Shown here in pieces: positions 25,151 to 33,262 of a DNA stretch of 34,810 nt; position 1 is the stretch's first letter, and each line of letters starts with the position of its first letter. Origin of the DNA: Rhodobacterales bacterium 32-66-9 (GTDB lineage: Bacteria; Pseudomonadota; Alphaproteobacteria; Rhodobacterales; Rhodobacteraceae). The position numbers and the translations under genes are program-made. The stretch spans positions 1-34,810 of the forward strand of contig NCDY01000030.1 in the NCBI GenBank assembly GCA_002280405.1, in the 5' to 3' direction. Under the pieces are notes generated by a model that was not told the DNA's origin, made no database searches, and saw only the letters and a list, made by a program, of their open reading frames with translations.

Positions 25151-27520
25151 TCAGCCCTGCGGCCTCGTCTTTTTCGGGTCGTAGTGCGACAGCGGCACGA
25201 TCACCGCCGGCAGACGCTTTTGTCGGCCATCCAGCTTGCCGACCTCGAGTGCCGTGCCCGCTTCGGCATGGGCCACATCGACCCGCGCCAGGGCGATGTT
25301 CTTGCCCAGAAGCGGTGAGCGCATCGCGGACGTGACCTGTCCCACCTGCGCGCGCCCCGCATACAGGCCGTCGCCATGCCCGACATCCACCGCCGCATCG
25401 ATCTCCAGCCCGACGAAGCGGCGCGACGGTTGCTCCTTCCGCCGGATCAGCGCCTCGCGTCCCACGAAATCGTCGGTCTTGGACTTGAGCGGCACCGTGA
25501 AGCCGATCCCGGCCTCGAACGGATCGGTCTGGTCGCTGAAATCGTAGCCGGAAAAGATCAGCCCCGCCTCGATCCGCACCATGTCCAGCGCGGCCAGTCC
25601 CATCGGCTTCAGCCCCAAACCCTCGCCATGCGCCCAGACCGCGTCATAGACCGCCGACCCGTCCTTCGGATGGCAGAAGACCTCGAAACCCAGCTCCCCG
25701 GTATAGCCCGTCCGCGACACCACGACCGGCGCGCCGGACGGCCCGCCCACCCGCCCAACTGTGAACCGGAACCAGCCCAGCTCCGCCACCGTCGGCTGGT
25801 GCGGCGCGGTCCAGATCATGCGCTTGATGATCTCGCGGCTGTGCGGCCCCTGCACCGCCAGATTGTGCAACTGGTCGGTGCTGCTGCGGACCATCGCCTT
25901 CAGCCCGAGTTTCTCGGCCTGCTCGCGGATCCATACCCCGCCGTAATCGTCGCCGCCGATCCAGCGGAACTGGTCGCGGCCCAGCCGGAACAGCGTCCCG
26001 TCGTCGATCATCCCGCCATGGTCATAGCACATCGCGGAATAGACCACCTGACCCTGGGACAGCTTCTTCACGTCCCGGGTCAGCACCCATTGCATCAGCG
26101 CCTCGGCATCCGGTCCCGTCACCTCCCACTTCCGCAACGGCGACAGATCCAGCACCACCGCCGCCTGACGGCAGGCCCAGTATTCTTCCAGCGCCCCGTT
26201 CGACGAATAGACCTGCGGCAGCCAGTAGCCCTTGTATTCCACCACATGCCGGGTCTTCTCGGCGATCCGGGAATGGAAGGCGGTTTCCTTGGTCATCTTC
26301 GGCTCCGCATCTGGCGTAGGGCGATAGGCGATGGAACGGGAGAATTTCTCTGCTCCAGAATAGGTGCGGACATGGATGTCGCTCAGATACCAGCCGTTCG
26401 CCGGTGAGGTGTCATCCGGGCAGGCCGAGTTCACGCAGACGATATCCGTCAGCGCCCGGAACAGCACATAGTCGCCGGGCCGCGACCAGGGTTCGTCGCT
26501 GATCAATACCCCATGCGCGTCGATGCTGGTGTTGAAGAACAGGTTCACCGCCATCCAGCCCGGCCGCGGGTCCACGCCCCGGTCCCGGAGGGCAAGATTG
26601 AAGTTGTCCGAGCAGTTCACATGCCCCGGATAGCCGATGTCGTCGTAATATTTCGCCGCGCAGGCCATCGCGAAGGCATCGTGCCGCCCCACGGTGTCCT
26701 GCACCACCTCGACCAGCGGCACCCAGTCCTGATCGTAGTATTTCGAGTGCAGGCCGGGCATCGAATAGGCGTGCCCCATCAAGGTGCGCGAGGTCGTCAC
26801 GTCCAAGGGATGCTGGATGCCCCGGTCCAGCTTGCGGGCGTCAAAGCACTGGAAATCGGTGCATTGCCGCCCGTCGACGTCAAGGATCTGGATGTAGTCG
26901 CCGGCCTTGACGAAGTAGCTTTCCGCCGTCGCCGATTTCACCCGCAAATCGAGGACCGGGTCGGCCAGCGGATCGGGCAGGTCATGCTGCCCGATCACGC
27001 GCGGCCTCGCGCGCTGCACCAGAACCGTCACAGGTGTCGCCGTGTCCTGAGCCTCCGGTGCCATCGGCGAACCCGGAGCGGCCAGCACCACCCAGCCCTC
27101 GTCCGCTGCCGTCAGATCGGCCCGCGTCCCCGCCGGAGTTTCCAACCCGAACACCCGCAGCGCACCAGCGCGCGCCAGGTCGATCTTCCGCGCCGACAGG
27201 GCCTTGCGCAACCGCGTCAGGCTCTCGTCGCCCGCGGCAAGCATCGCCTTCAGCCCCTCGGCGCCAGAGTTTGACACCTGTCCCAGAAGGCCTGCGTCGA
27301 TCCGCCCGTCCGGCCTGGCTGCGACCACCTCGCAAGGCTGCCCACCCTCGTCATTGACCAGCGTCAGCCGGTCCCCGACCTGTACGCGCAGCGCCAGCGC
27401 CCCCCCGCCCGGCACGACATGCCTTTCCTGCCCGTGATGGCGCGAAAATCCTTGCGGAGTCAAAATCCGGCTCGGTCGCGGCGGACCCGGGATCACCGAA
27501 GGATAGAGTGTGTCTGGCAT
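25151..27520 (-). CDS. DUF1989 - GcvT aminomethyltransferase fusion protein
   Basis: This 789-residue protein joins two families. About residues 1-400 are a DUF1989 (urea-carboxylase-associated type) region, with segments such as GDYIQILDVDGRQCTDFQCFD, PGHVNCSDNFN and NLFFNTSID. From about residue 400 it is a complete T-protein (GcvT) domain: RKWEVTGPDAEALMQ, the acidic pair in YDHGGMIDDGTLFRLG expected to hold folate, SRTGYTGELGFEVF, and the C-terminal barrel VGREALIRRKE. T-protein relatives pass one-carbon units from amines to tetrahydrofolate. The DUF1989 half suggests handling of a ureido or amine compound, but the substrate is unknown. The ATG at 27520 follows GGGGAGAGCC; a GTG at 27535 is possible. 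It is divergent from the EamA gene and near the dmm operon, so a role in methylated-amine or related C1 metabolism is inferred. Confidence 0.85.
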   Translation of the reverse strand: MPDTLYPSVIPGPPRPSRILTPQGFSRHHGQERHVVPGGGALALRVQVGDRLTLVNDEGGQPCEVVAARPDGRIDAGLLGQVSNSGAEGLKAMLAAGDESLTRLRKALSARKIDLARAGALRVFGLETPAGTRADLTAADEGWVVLAAPGSPMAPEAQDTATPVTVLVQRARPRVIGQHDLPDPLADPVLDLRVKSATAESYFVKAGDYIQILDVDGRQCTDFQCFDARKLDRGIQHPLDVTTSRTLMGHAYSMPGLHSKYYDQDWVPLVEVVQDTVGRHDAFAMACAAKYYDDIGYPGHVNCSDNFNLALRDRGVDPRPGWMAVNLFFNTSIDAHGVLISDEPWSRPGDYVLFRALTDIVCVNSACPDDTSPANGWYLSDIHVRTYSGAEKFSRSIAYRPTPDAEPKMTKETAFHSRIAEKTRHVVEYKGYWLPQVYSSNGALEEYWACRQAAVVLDLSPLRKWEVTGPDAEALMQWVLTRDVKKLSQGQVVYSAMCYDHGGMIDDGTLFRLGRDQFRWIGGDDYGGVWIREQAEKLGLKAMVRSSTDQLHNLAVQGPHSREIIKRMIWTAPHQPTVAELGWFRFTVGRVGGPSGAPVVVSRTGYTGELGFEVFCHPKDGSAVYDAVWAHGEGLGLKPMGLAALDMVRIEAGLIFSGYDFSDQTDPFEAGIGFTVPLKSKTDDFVGREALIRRKEQPSRRFVGLEIDAAVDVGHGDGLYAGRAQVGQVTSAMRSPLLGKNIALARVDVAHAEAGTALEVGKLDGRQKRLPAVIVPLSHYDPKKTRPQG

Positions 27521-27577
27521 GGCTCTCCCCGCCACCGAACCGGACCACGCGGCCCCGTGCGTTTAATGAGGATAAAA

Positions 27578-27593
27578 CTTGTTCATCCACAAG
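27578..27593. promoter_or_regulatory. Inverted repeat CTTGT-N6-ACAAG, candidate operator
   Basis: CTTGTTCATCCACAAG is a perfect 5-bp inverted repeat with a six-base spacer. It is in the 126-bp divergent gap between the DUF1989-GcvT gene and the EamA gene. The TTGT-N6-ACAA layout resembles sites of GntR-type dimers. On the minus strand, TTGTGG within it and TCATTA (17 bases further) could be promoter boxes for the fusion gene, so a bound repressor would cover the -35 region. Confidence 0.45.
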
Positions 27594-27646
27594 AATAGCG
27601 TCAGGCTAAGCCTGACACAAGCGCAAGCGCAGGGAAAGGCGACAGA

Positions 27647-28504
27647 ATGCTGGCACTGAGTTTCGGTCTGACGGCCGCAGTCCTGTGGGCGGTGCATGAC
27701 CTTCTCGCGCGCAAACTCAGCCAGGGCACGGCACTGCTGCCGATCCTGACCATCGTCCTTGCCACCGGCGTGCTCGGCCACGTTCCTGTCGCGGTCTGGC
27801 AGGGCGGCTGGGAAGCGATGACCGGCCTTGCCTGGGGCGTGGCGGCGCTGTCGGGCCTGGCCTTCACCGTGGCGATCGGCGGGCTTTACAAGGCGTTCAG
27901 CCTGGCCCCGGTCCGCGTCGTCTCGCCCGTTGTCGGGGCCTATCCGCTCTTGACCCTCGTGATCGCTGCCGCTCAGGGCCGCGCGGTGACCGGGGGCGAC
28001 TGGCTTGCCGTCGCGGCCGTCGTGATCGGGATCGCCATCGTCGCCATTGCCGCGCGGGACGATGCGCCCGAGGGCTATGCCGCCGCACCCGGCGTGGCCA
28101 TCGGCTGGGCGGCACTGGCTGCCACCGGCTTCGCCATGACCTTTGCCCTTGCACAAGCGGCGACCCGGCTTGGCTCCGAGCTTCCCGTGATGCTGGCCGG
28201 CCGCCTTGCGGCGCTGTCGGTCATCGGTGCGCTCTTGATCTGGCACCGGGGCCAGCTTGCGCCACAGCGCGGACATTTCGGCGTGCTTGCCGTGATGGGT
28301 CTGCTCGATGCGCTGGCGCTTGGGCTGGTCACGGCCTCCGGCGGTCTGCCTCGCGCCGAATACGCTTCGGTCGCCTCGTCGCTGTTCGGCGTGCTGACCG
28401 TGCTGCTGGCCGCGTGGTTCCTGAAAGAACGCGTCAGGCCCGTGCAGTGGCTGGGCATCGCGGCGGTGTTTTCCGGCATTGCGAGGCTTGGCCTGCAGGG
28501 CTGA
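27647..28504 (+). CDS. EamA/DMT family transporter
   Basis: The 285-residue protein has about ten membrane helices arranged as two EamA repeats. The first includes GLTAAVLWAVHDLLARKLS and ends LYKAFSLAPVRVVSPVVGAYPLLTLV. The second ends ASVASSLFGVLTVLLAAWFLKERVRPVQWLGIAAVFSGI, the usual end of a DMT transporter. Members export or import amino acids, amines and other metabolites across the inner membrane; the substrate is not shown. The start is supported by AAAGG seven bases upstream. It shares a control region with the DUF1989-GcvT gene and ends exactly where the converging regulator gene ends, with no gap. Confidence 0.87.
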   Translation: MLALSFGLTAAVLWAVHDLLARKLSQGTALLPILTIVLATGVLGHVPVAVWQGGWEAMTGLAWGVAALSGLAFTVAIGGLYKAFSLAPVRVVSPVVGAYPLLTLVIAAAQGRAVTGGDWLAVAAVVIGIAIVAIAARDDAPEGYAAAPGVAIGWAALAATGFAMTFALAQAATRLGSELPVMLAGRLAALSVIGALLIWHRGQLAPQRGHFGVLAVMGLLDALALGLVTASGGLPRAEYASVASSLFGVLTVLLAAWFLKERVRPVQWLGIAAVFSGIARLGLQG

Positions 28505-29283
28505 CTATTCCGCCGCCTCCACCTGCGACGGCAGCGCGCGCAACCCTTTCGTCAGCCGCCGCTCGTCGCGCGGACTGACCCCGAAAATCTCGGTATAGTG
28601 CCGGATCATCGGGCTTGAGGTCAGATAGCCGACCGAAACCGCAATCTCGCGCAAGCTGTCGCCGGAATAAAGCACCCGCTGCCGCGCCTTCATCAGTCGC
28701 AGGTGATGGTAATAGCGCAACGGGCTTTGCCCGGTCTCGCGCTTGAACATCCGCTCGAAATGCCGGCCCGACAGCCCCACGGCCGCGGCCACGTCGGGAA
28801 TGCGCAAGGGGTCTTCGACATGGGTCTCGAACAGGCGAATCGCCGCACGGATTGCGGTCGGCAGGTTGTCCGTCGTGCCGCTGGCGCGGGCGACGGGAAC
28901 CTTCTGGCTGGCGTCGGCATCGCGGACGAAGGGATGCTGGAACCAGCAGGCCACTTCCGTCATGCAGTCGCGCCCGAGCCGTTCCTCGATCAGGCGGAGC
29001 ATCAGGTCGAACACCGCCCCCGCCCCGCTGGCCGTGATCCGGCGCCCTTCGCGCAGGATCGTCACCTCCCGCGCCTCGACCTCAGCGTCTGATCCGGCTC
29101 GAACCCGATCTCGGCCGATGACCGGACCGGAGCCATCGTTTCGGAAACCAGTTTCCAGGTGAACTCCCGTCGCCCGGTGATCTCGTTGGCGGCGCGCAGG
29201 GGTTCGATGGCTTGGGTCAGGCAGGCCATCGGAAAGCCCGGGAACATCAGAAACCCCAGCTTGAGCGGCCCCCGTTCAGTCAT
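28505..29283 (-). pseudogene. GlxA-type AraC family regulator with large internal deletion
   Basis: Two frames make a broken GlxA-type regulator. The first (ATG at 29283 to the stop at 29062) encodes the start of the DJ-1/PfpI-like sensing domain: GFLMFPGFPMACLTQAIEPLRAANEITG up to FEPDQTL. The second (from about 29083 to 28505) encodes the end of that domain (EVTILREGRRITASGAGAVFDLML) and a complete AraC DNA-binding domain with two helix-turn-helices (VAAAVGLSGRHFERMFKRETGQSPLRYY, IAVSVGYLTSSPMIRHY). Roughly 80 residues of the sensing domain, normally including the nucleophile-elbow region, are missing, and the frame is shifted. A GTG at 29065 overlapping the first stop could let the DNA-binding half be made alone. 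The ATG overlaps the dmmC stop by 8 bp, placing it in the dmm operon and suggesting it regulates dimethylamine use. Confidence 0.85.
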
Positions 29284-30340
29284 CGGCAAACCAGCCGGGC
29301 GAGGTGGGCTGACCGTCGTCATGCTTTGCCAACCACTCGACCATCGCGTCGCGGTTGCGGATGAAGCCCTTGTAGGTCGCCAGTTCCGGCGGCAGATCGC
29401 GCACCACCCGGTGCAACCGGCGCGCCCATTTCGGGACCGTCACGATCTGGTCGAAACTGCTCAGGTAGCAGCGGATGTCGAAGGCGATCGCATTCGACCG
29501 CGGCAGACGGTAGAGGCTTTGCAATTCGACCCGCAGGTGCTGTCTTGCGCCAAGGTTTTCGGGGGTGATAGTCGCTTTCATCGGCCCCCACTTCGGGTAG
29601 GTCTCGGGTGCCGTGTCCAGAAGCGGGTTGACCGTCATCGTCCAGTTGAACCGCCGCACCGGCGCGCCGTGCTGCAGCTTCAGGAGAAACTTCAGCGCCC
29701 GGTCGAAGACGCCCTTTTCATGCGCCAGAGGCACGGGAGCGTGCCATTCCATGAAGTTCATGCCCACGTCGAAATCCACCGACCAGTCGGCCTGGCTGGT
29801 TGCGATGCCCGCGTCCATCCAGAGCGTGCCGTCGCGTTCATCCTGCAGTGTCCAGTCGCCCTGCGTCTGCCGCATGATGTATTCGAACGGCGGATAGGGC
29901 AGCGTGCTTTCGTCGAGGAATGTGAACGACTGTTCGATCCCCAGGGGACGGTTCACCCAATGCCAGCGATTGCCGTCCTTGGTCAGGCCGAACCACTGCG
30001 GATAGTCCCGCGCCTTCGCCTCCATGATCAGTTCCAAAAGGTCCCAACCGGCGAGTGTCATATGCGGCAGCGACTGGCAGCGCAGCGGATCGTCGGCCAG
30101 CACCTTGGCGCGGTCCAGCATCTCGGCGACGTAATGTTCGTCTACGTCGAGGATATGCTCGAACGCGGTGCCTTTGCGGCCCGGGACATGCGGTTCCATG
30201 TTGACGGAGTACATGTAGTCGTCGCGGTCGAAGGGAAACGGAAAGCGCAGGATGTTGCTGTTGCGATAGGTGAAATCGTCGCGGAACGTCTCATTCCGGA
30301 AGAAGTCGGCGAAGGCACCAGGGCGGAAATCCAGGCTCAT
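29276..30340 (-). CDS. dmmC: Dimethylamine monooxygenase subunit DmmC (haem-dependent oxidative N-demethylase, DUF3445)
   Basis: The 354-residue protein matches the DUF3445 / haem-dependent oxidative N-demethylase family. Landmarks are MSLDFRPGAFADFFRNETFR, the WMDAGIATSQADWSVDFDVGMNFMEWHAPVP core, VNPLLDTAPETYPKWGP and the C-terminal LRVELQSLYRLPRSNAIAFDIRCYL. Only outline positions are given. Together with DmmA and DmmB it makes the dimethylamine monooxygenase described in marine Rhodobacteraceae, which converts dimethylamine to methylamine and formaldehyde with oxygen and reductant. It starts nine bases after dmmB and overlaps the regulator by 8 bp. Haem ligation cannot be assigned by eye. 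The order dmmD-A-B-C is exactly that of the described operon, which strengthens the naming. Confidence 0.9.
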   Translation of the reverse strand: MSLDFRPGAFADFFRNETFRDDFTYRNSNILRFPFPFDRDDYMYSVNMEPHVPGRKGTAFEHILDVDEHYVAEMLDRAKVLADDPLRCQSLPHMTLAGWDLLELIMEAKARDYPQWFGLTKDGNRWHWVNRPLGIEQSFTFLDESTLPYPPFEYIMRQTQGDWTLQDERDGTLWMDAGIATSQADWSVDFDVGMNFMEWHAPVPLAHEKGVFDRALKFLLKLQHGAPVRRFNWTMTVNPLLDTAPETYPKWGPMKATITPENLGARQHLRVELQSLYRLPRSNAIAFDIRCYLSSFDQIVTVPKWARRLHRVVRDLPPELATYKGFIRNRDAMVEWLAKHDDGQPTSPGWFADD

Positions 30341-30349
30341 GGTCTTCTC

Positions 30350-31312
30350 CTATCGGTCGATGACAAGGGTCGCGCCCTCGAAGCGGCTGACGCAGGGCAT
30401 GATCTTGCGGCCGCTTGCCTGCTCTTCCGGGCTAAGCCAGATGTCACGGTGCAGGATCGTGCCGTCGCATTTGTGAACGGTCGTTTCGCATTGCCCGCAA
30501 GCCCCGCCGCGACACATGTAGGGCGCATCGACTCCAGCCGCCTCCATCGCCTCCAATAGCGATTGGGTCGTGCCGACGGTGATGGTCTTGCCGCTTGCCG
30601 CCAGCTCGACGGTAAACGCCGCACCGGTAGCCGGGGCCAGGAATTCTTCGTGGTGAAGCGACAGGGGCGGCCAGCCCATGCGTTCGGCGGTAGCAAGGAC
30701 CCAGGTGATCATCCCCTTCGGCCCGCAGACGTAAAGATGCGTGCCAATCGGCTGCATCGACAGGATGCGCGCAAGGTCGATCACCTGCTTCTGGTCGTCG
30801 AAATAACAATGCACCGCACCGGGATGGGCCGAGGTCAGTCGGTCCATATAGGCCCCCAAGGCCGGGCTTCGGGCGGCATAATGCAGCTCGAACCTGCCGC
30901 CCGCGCGGGATAGCTGTGCGATCTGCGCCAGGAACGGCGTGATCCCGATCCCGCCCGCGATCATCAGATGCTTCTTCGCCCGCGTGTCCAGCGGGAACAG
31001 GTTCATCGGATGCGAGATTACCAGCTCCATCCCCGGCTTTACATGCCGATGCAGGTAAAGCGACCCGCCCCGCCCGAGGTCATCGCGCCGCACACTGATC
31101 TCATAGCCGGAGCGGTCGAAGGGATCGGACATAAGTGAATAGGGGTTCAGCCGCCGGGTGCCATGGTCGTCCATGTCGACCACCACATGCGCGCCGCCCG
31201 AGAACGCGGGCAGGTCCGACCCGTCCCGCGCGACGAACCGGAAGCGGGTGATCAACTCGTTGACCGGCACCACCTCGGCCACGCGGACGTAAAGTTTCGC
31301 ACCGCCGCTCAT
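30350..31312 (-). CDS. dmmB: Dimethylamine monooxygenase reductase subunit DmmB (FMN/2Fe-2S)
   Basis: The 320-residue protein is a phthalate-dioxygenase-reductase type electron carrier. The flavin-binding segment is RRLNPYSLMSDP, the nucleotide-binding motif is MIAGGIGITPFLAQI, and THLYVCGPKGM follows. The C-terminal plant-type ferredoxin domain has Cys267, Cys272, Cys275 and Cys307 in CRGGACGQC and MPCV, a 2Fe-2S cluster site. It should pass electrons from NAD(P)H through FMN and the cluster to the DmmC haem oxygenase. The start at 31312 overlaps the dmmA stop (ATGA), showing tight coupling. It is cytosolic and of normal length. Confidence 0.92.
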   Translation of the reverse strand: MSGGAKLYVRVAEVVPVNELITRFRFVARDGSDLPAFSGGAHVVVDMDDHGTRRLNPYSLMSDPFDRSGYEISVRRDDLGRGGSLYLHRHVKPGMELVISHPMNLFPLDTRAKKHLMIAGGIGITPFLAQIAQLSRAGGRFELHYAARSPALGAYMDRLTSAHPGAVHCYFDDQKQVIDLARILSMQPIGTHLYVCGPKGMITWVLATAERMGWPPLSLHHEEFLAPATGAAFTVELAASGKTITVGTTQSLLEAMEAAGVDAPYMCRGGACGQCETTVHKCDGTILHRDIWLSPEEQASGRKIMPCVSRFEGATLVIDR

Positions 31313-31944
31313 GTGAACCTCACCACCGGGTCGGGCACGAGGCCGGGGTCTTCGGCATCGATATTCACCCCCTGAAACGCCGCGATCCGGCGGGAGTAGT
31401 GGTCGCGGACGAACAGCATCAGCCCGCAGTGGCTGCATCTGAACGGGTCGGTCGCGACGTTTTCGGTGATCCCCTTGCAGTGCACGCATTGCACCCGGCG
31501 GAGGGTCGAGCCGCGATGTTCCTTCTGGATCGCGGCGAAGGGGAAACCGGTCGCCATGATCTCACGCTCTGCCTGGCCGATCAGGCCTTCGGTCCCGGCC
31601 AGATAGAACTGCGTCCCCATATGCACCGTGCTGACGACGCGCTGCAACCGCGGCAGCAGGGCTGGAATCGTCGGTGCGCGAAAGAACTGCGCCGGACCAA
31701 GGGTTTGCAGCGCCGCTGTCAGGTCGGTGCCGTTCGGGCCGGGGCAATACATGACATGCGCCGCCGCAAGCAATCCTGAACGGTCGTTCGCCTTGTCCAG
31801 CATCGCGACCACGGCTTCGGCCCCTTCCCCATCGGCGACGATCAGATGCTGGGCACCGGGACGCGGCTTTAAGGGCGCATAGACCGGGCGGCTTCTGATG
31901 GCCGGGGCATCGACGGGGGTCAGGCTTGTCTTCACGGGCTTCAT
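31309..31944 (-). CDS. dmmA: Dimethylamine monooxygenase subunit DmmA
   Basis: The 211-residue protein ends in a rubredoxin-like zinc or iron knuckle with Cys153, Cys156, Cys170 and Cys173 (CVHC and CSHC), followed by LMLFVRDHYSRRIAAFQGV. This C-terminal pattern is that of the DmmA family. The N-terminal two-thirds has alternating strands and helices (YLAGTEGLIGQAEREIMATG near the end) that resemble an NAD-domain-like fold of unclear role. It is part of the DmmABC dimethylamine monooxygenase. The ATG at 31944 lies directly against GAGAGG, with no spacing, so translation may instead start at the GTG at 31935, nine bases further. It lies 34 bp after dmmD and overlaps dmmB by four bases. Confidence 0.9.
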   Translation of the reverse strand: MKPVKTSLTPVDAPAIRSRPVYAPLKPRPGAQHLIVADGEGAEAVVAMLDKANDRSGLLAAAHVMYCPGPNGTDLTAALQTLGPAQFFRAPTIPALLPRLQRVVSTVHMGTQFYLAGTEGLIGQAEREIMATGFPFAAIQKEHRGSTLRRVQCVHCKGITENVATDPFRCSHCGLMLFVRDHYSRRIAAFQGVNIDAEDPGLVPDPVVRFT

Positions 31945-31978
31945 CCTCTCGGCGCTCAACCTGCCGGCGCGGCGCCCA

Positions 31979-33118
31979 TCAACCCTTGGCCGAGCGGCGT
32001 TTCTTCTCCACGTCGAAGAACGGCATCGGATGCGTGGTCGCGGCAATCGGGCCATGCGTGCCACACCGCACCTCAAGCTTCGTGCCGGTGTTCGCACAGT
32101 CCACCGGCAGGCGCGCAATCGCGATGGTCCAGTCGTTCAGCGGTGAGTGCATGGCCTGCGTCACCAGCCCGACCTGAACCCCATCGCGGAACACCGGCGC
32201 GCCGTTGCCGGGGACGTTCTTGCCTTCCAGCTTCAGGCCCCAGATCTTGAACCGCTCCTTCCCCTTCAGCCGGTAATGCTCTTCCGCGCCACGGAAACCG
32301 ACCTTGCCGGCGGAGACGGTGAAGTCGAGGCCAAGCTCCCACAGGGTGTCACCGGGGCCTTCATCCGCAAACGGGTACATCTCGGAGTTGTCGAAGGGGA
32401 AGAACAGCAGATACGATTCGGTCCGCAGCATATCCAGCGTGGTGAAGCGGCAAGGGATGATGCCCATGCCCTTGCCCTCGTCCAGAATGCGGTCCCAGAT
32501 GCCACCGGCGTCCTGGCCCCGGCAGAAGATTTCGTAGCCACGTTCGCCGGTATAGCCGGTGCGCGACAGGGTGATGGGGTGGCCGAACAGGCTGGTCGGC
32601 ATATGGCTCATATACGGCAGCGCGCGGACGCCGGGGATGTGCTTTTCCAGATACTCGACCGCCAGGGGGCCTTGCAGCGACAGGTCGTGCAGGTTGTCGT
32701 CGAACCGGATCGAGACATCCCGCCCGGTCGCCGCCATCGTCAACTGCTCATGCCCCTGACCCGAGCCATGGACGACGGTAAAGCTGTTCGGGCCAAAGCG
32801 GTAGATCACGCAGTCATCGACGAACTTGCCCGCGTCGTTCAGCATGCAGGCATAGATCGCCCGGCCCGGCATCAGCTTTTCCATGTTCCGCGTGGTGGCG
32901 CGTTCGATCACATGGCTGGCGGCCGGTCCGGTGATATGGACCTTTTTCAGACCCGAGACATCCATCAACCCGGCCTTGGTGCGGATCGCCATGTATTCGG
33001 CATCGGGGTCGCCCTTGGAATAGGACCAGGCGGTGCCCATCCCGCTCCAATCCTCAAGGTTCGACCCAAGCGCGCGGTGGCGGTCGATCAGCGTGGAAAA
33101 GCGCCAGGAATTGGTCAT
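31979..33118 (-). CDS. dmmD: DmmD, GcvT-type aminomethyltransferase of the dimethylamine operon
   Basis: The 379-residue protein is a T-protein (GcvT) relative. It has YMAIRTKAGLMDVSGLKKVHITGP near the start, the folate-site acidic pair in LNDAGKFVDDCVIYRFG, SRTGYTGERGYEIF and the C-terminal barrel with VGLVTQAMHSP. It belongs to the first gene of the dmmDABC set. Known T-protein chemistry suggests it couples the formaldehyde or aminomethyl product of DmmABC to tetrahydrofolate, giving methylene-THF; that function is inferred from the family. The ATG at 33118 fits the conserved N-terminus and follows GGGGGACC. It is preceded by a terminator that ends the upstream permease transcript, so the operon likely starts here with its own promoter. 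Confidence 0.9.
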   Translation of the reverse strand: MTNSWRFSTLIDRHRALGSNLEDWSGMGTAWSYSKGDPDAEYMAIRTKAGLMDVSGLKKVHITGPAASHVIERATTRNMEKLMPGRAIYACMLNDAGKFVDDCVIYRFGPNSFTVVHGSGQGHEQLTMAATGRDVSIRFDDNLHDLSLQGPLAVEYLEKHIPGVRALPYMSHMPTSLFGHPITLSRTGYTGERGYEIFCRGQDAGGIWDRILDEGKGMGIIPCRFTTLDMLRTESYLLFFPFDNSEMYPFADEGPGDTLWELGLDFTVSAGKVGFRGAEEHYRLKGKERFKIWGLKLEGKNVPGNGAPVFRDGVQVGLVTQAMHSPLNDWTIAIARLPVDCANTGTKLEVRCGTHGPIAATTHPMPFFDVEKKRRSAKG

Positions 33119-33218
33119 GCCGTGGTCCCCCAAAGGATCAGTCTTTCGCAACAGTCTCTGGCGATTCCCGCCGGAAAGCAATAATCAAGTGCAACATTCT
33201 TTCTTCACAGCGAACAGA

Positions 33219-33242
33219 AAAGGCCGCCCGCAGGCGGCCTTT
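33219..33242 (-). terminator. Rho-independent terminator of the APC permease
   Basis: On the minus strand, AAAGGCCGCC-TGCG-GGCGGCCTTT forms a perfect 10-bp stem with a four-base loop, followed by TCTGTTC, giving a TTTTC tail. It lies 20 bp beyond the permease stop codon and about 100 bp before dmmD. It should end the permease transcript and separate it from the dmm operon. Confidence 0.88.
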
Positions 33243-33262
33243 CCCGGTCATGTGGTTCAGGC

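Noticed and set aside
33119..33218. Sigma-54 promoter before dmmD (TTGCAC...TTGCT)
   Set aside because: The spacing between the two elements is two bases too long and the second base of the GG pair region does not fit, so the match is not supported.
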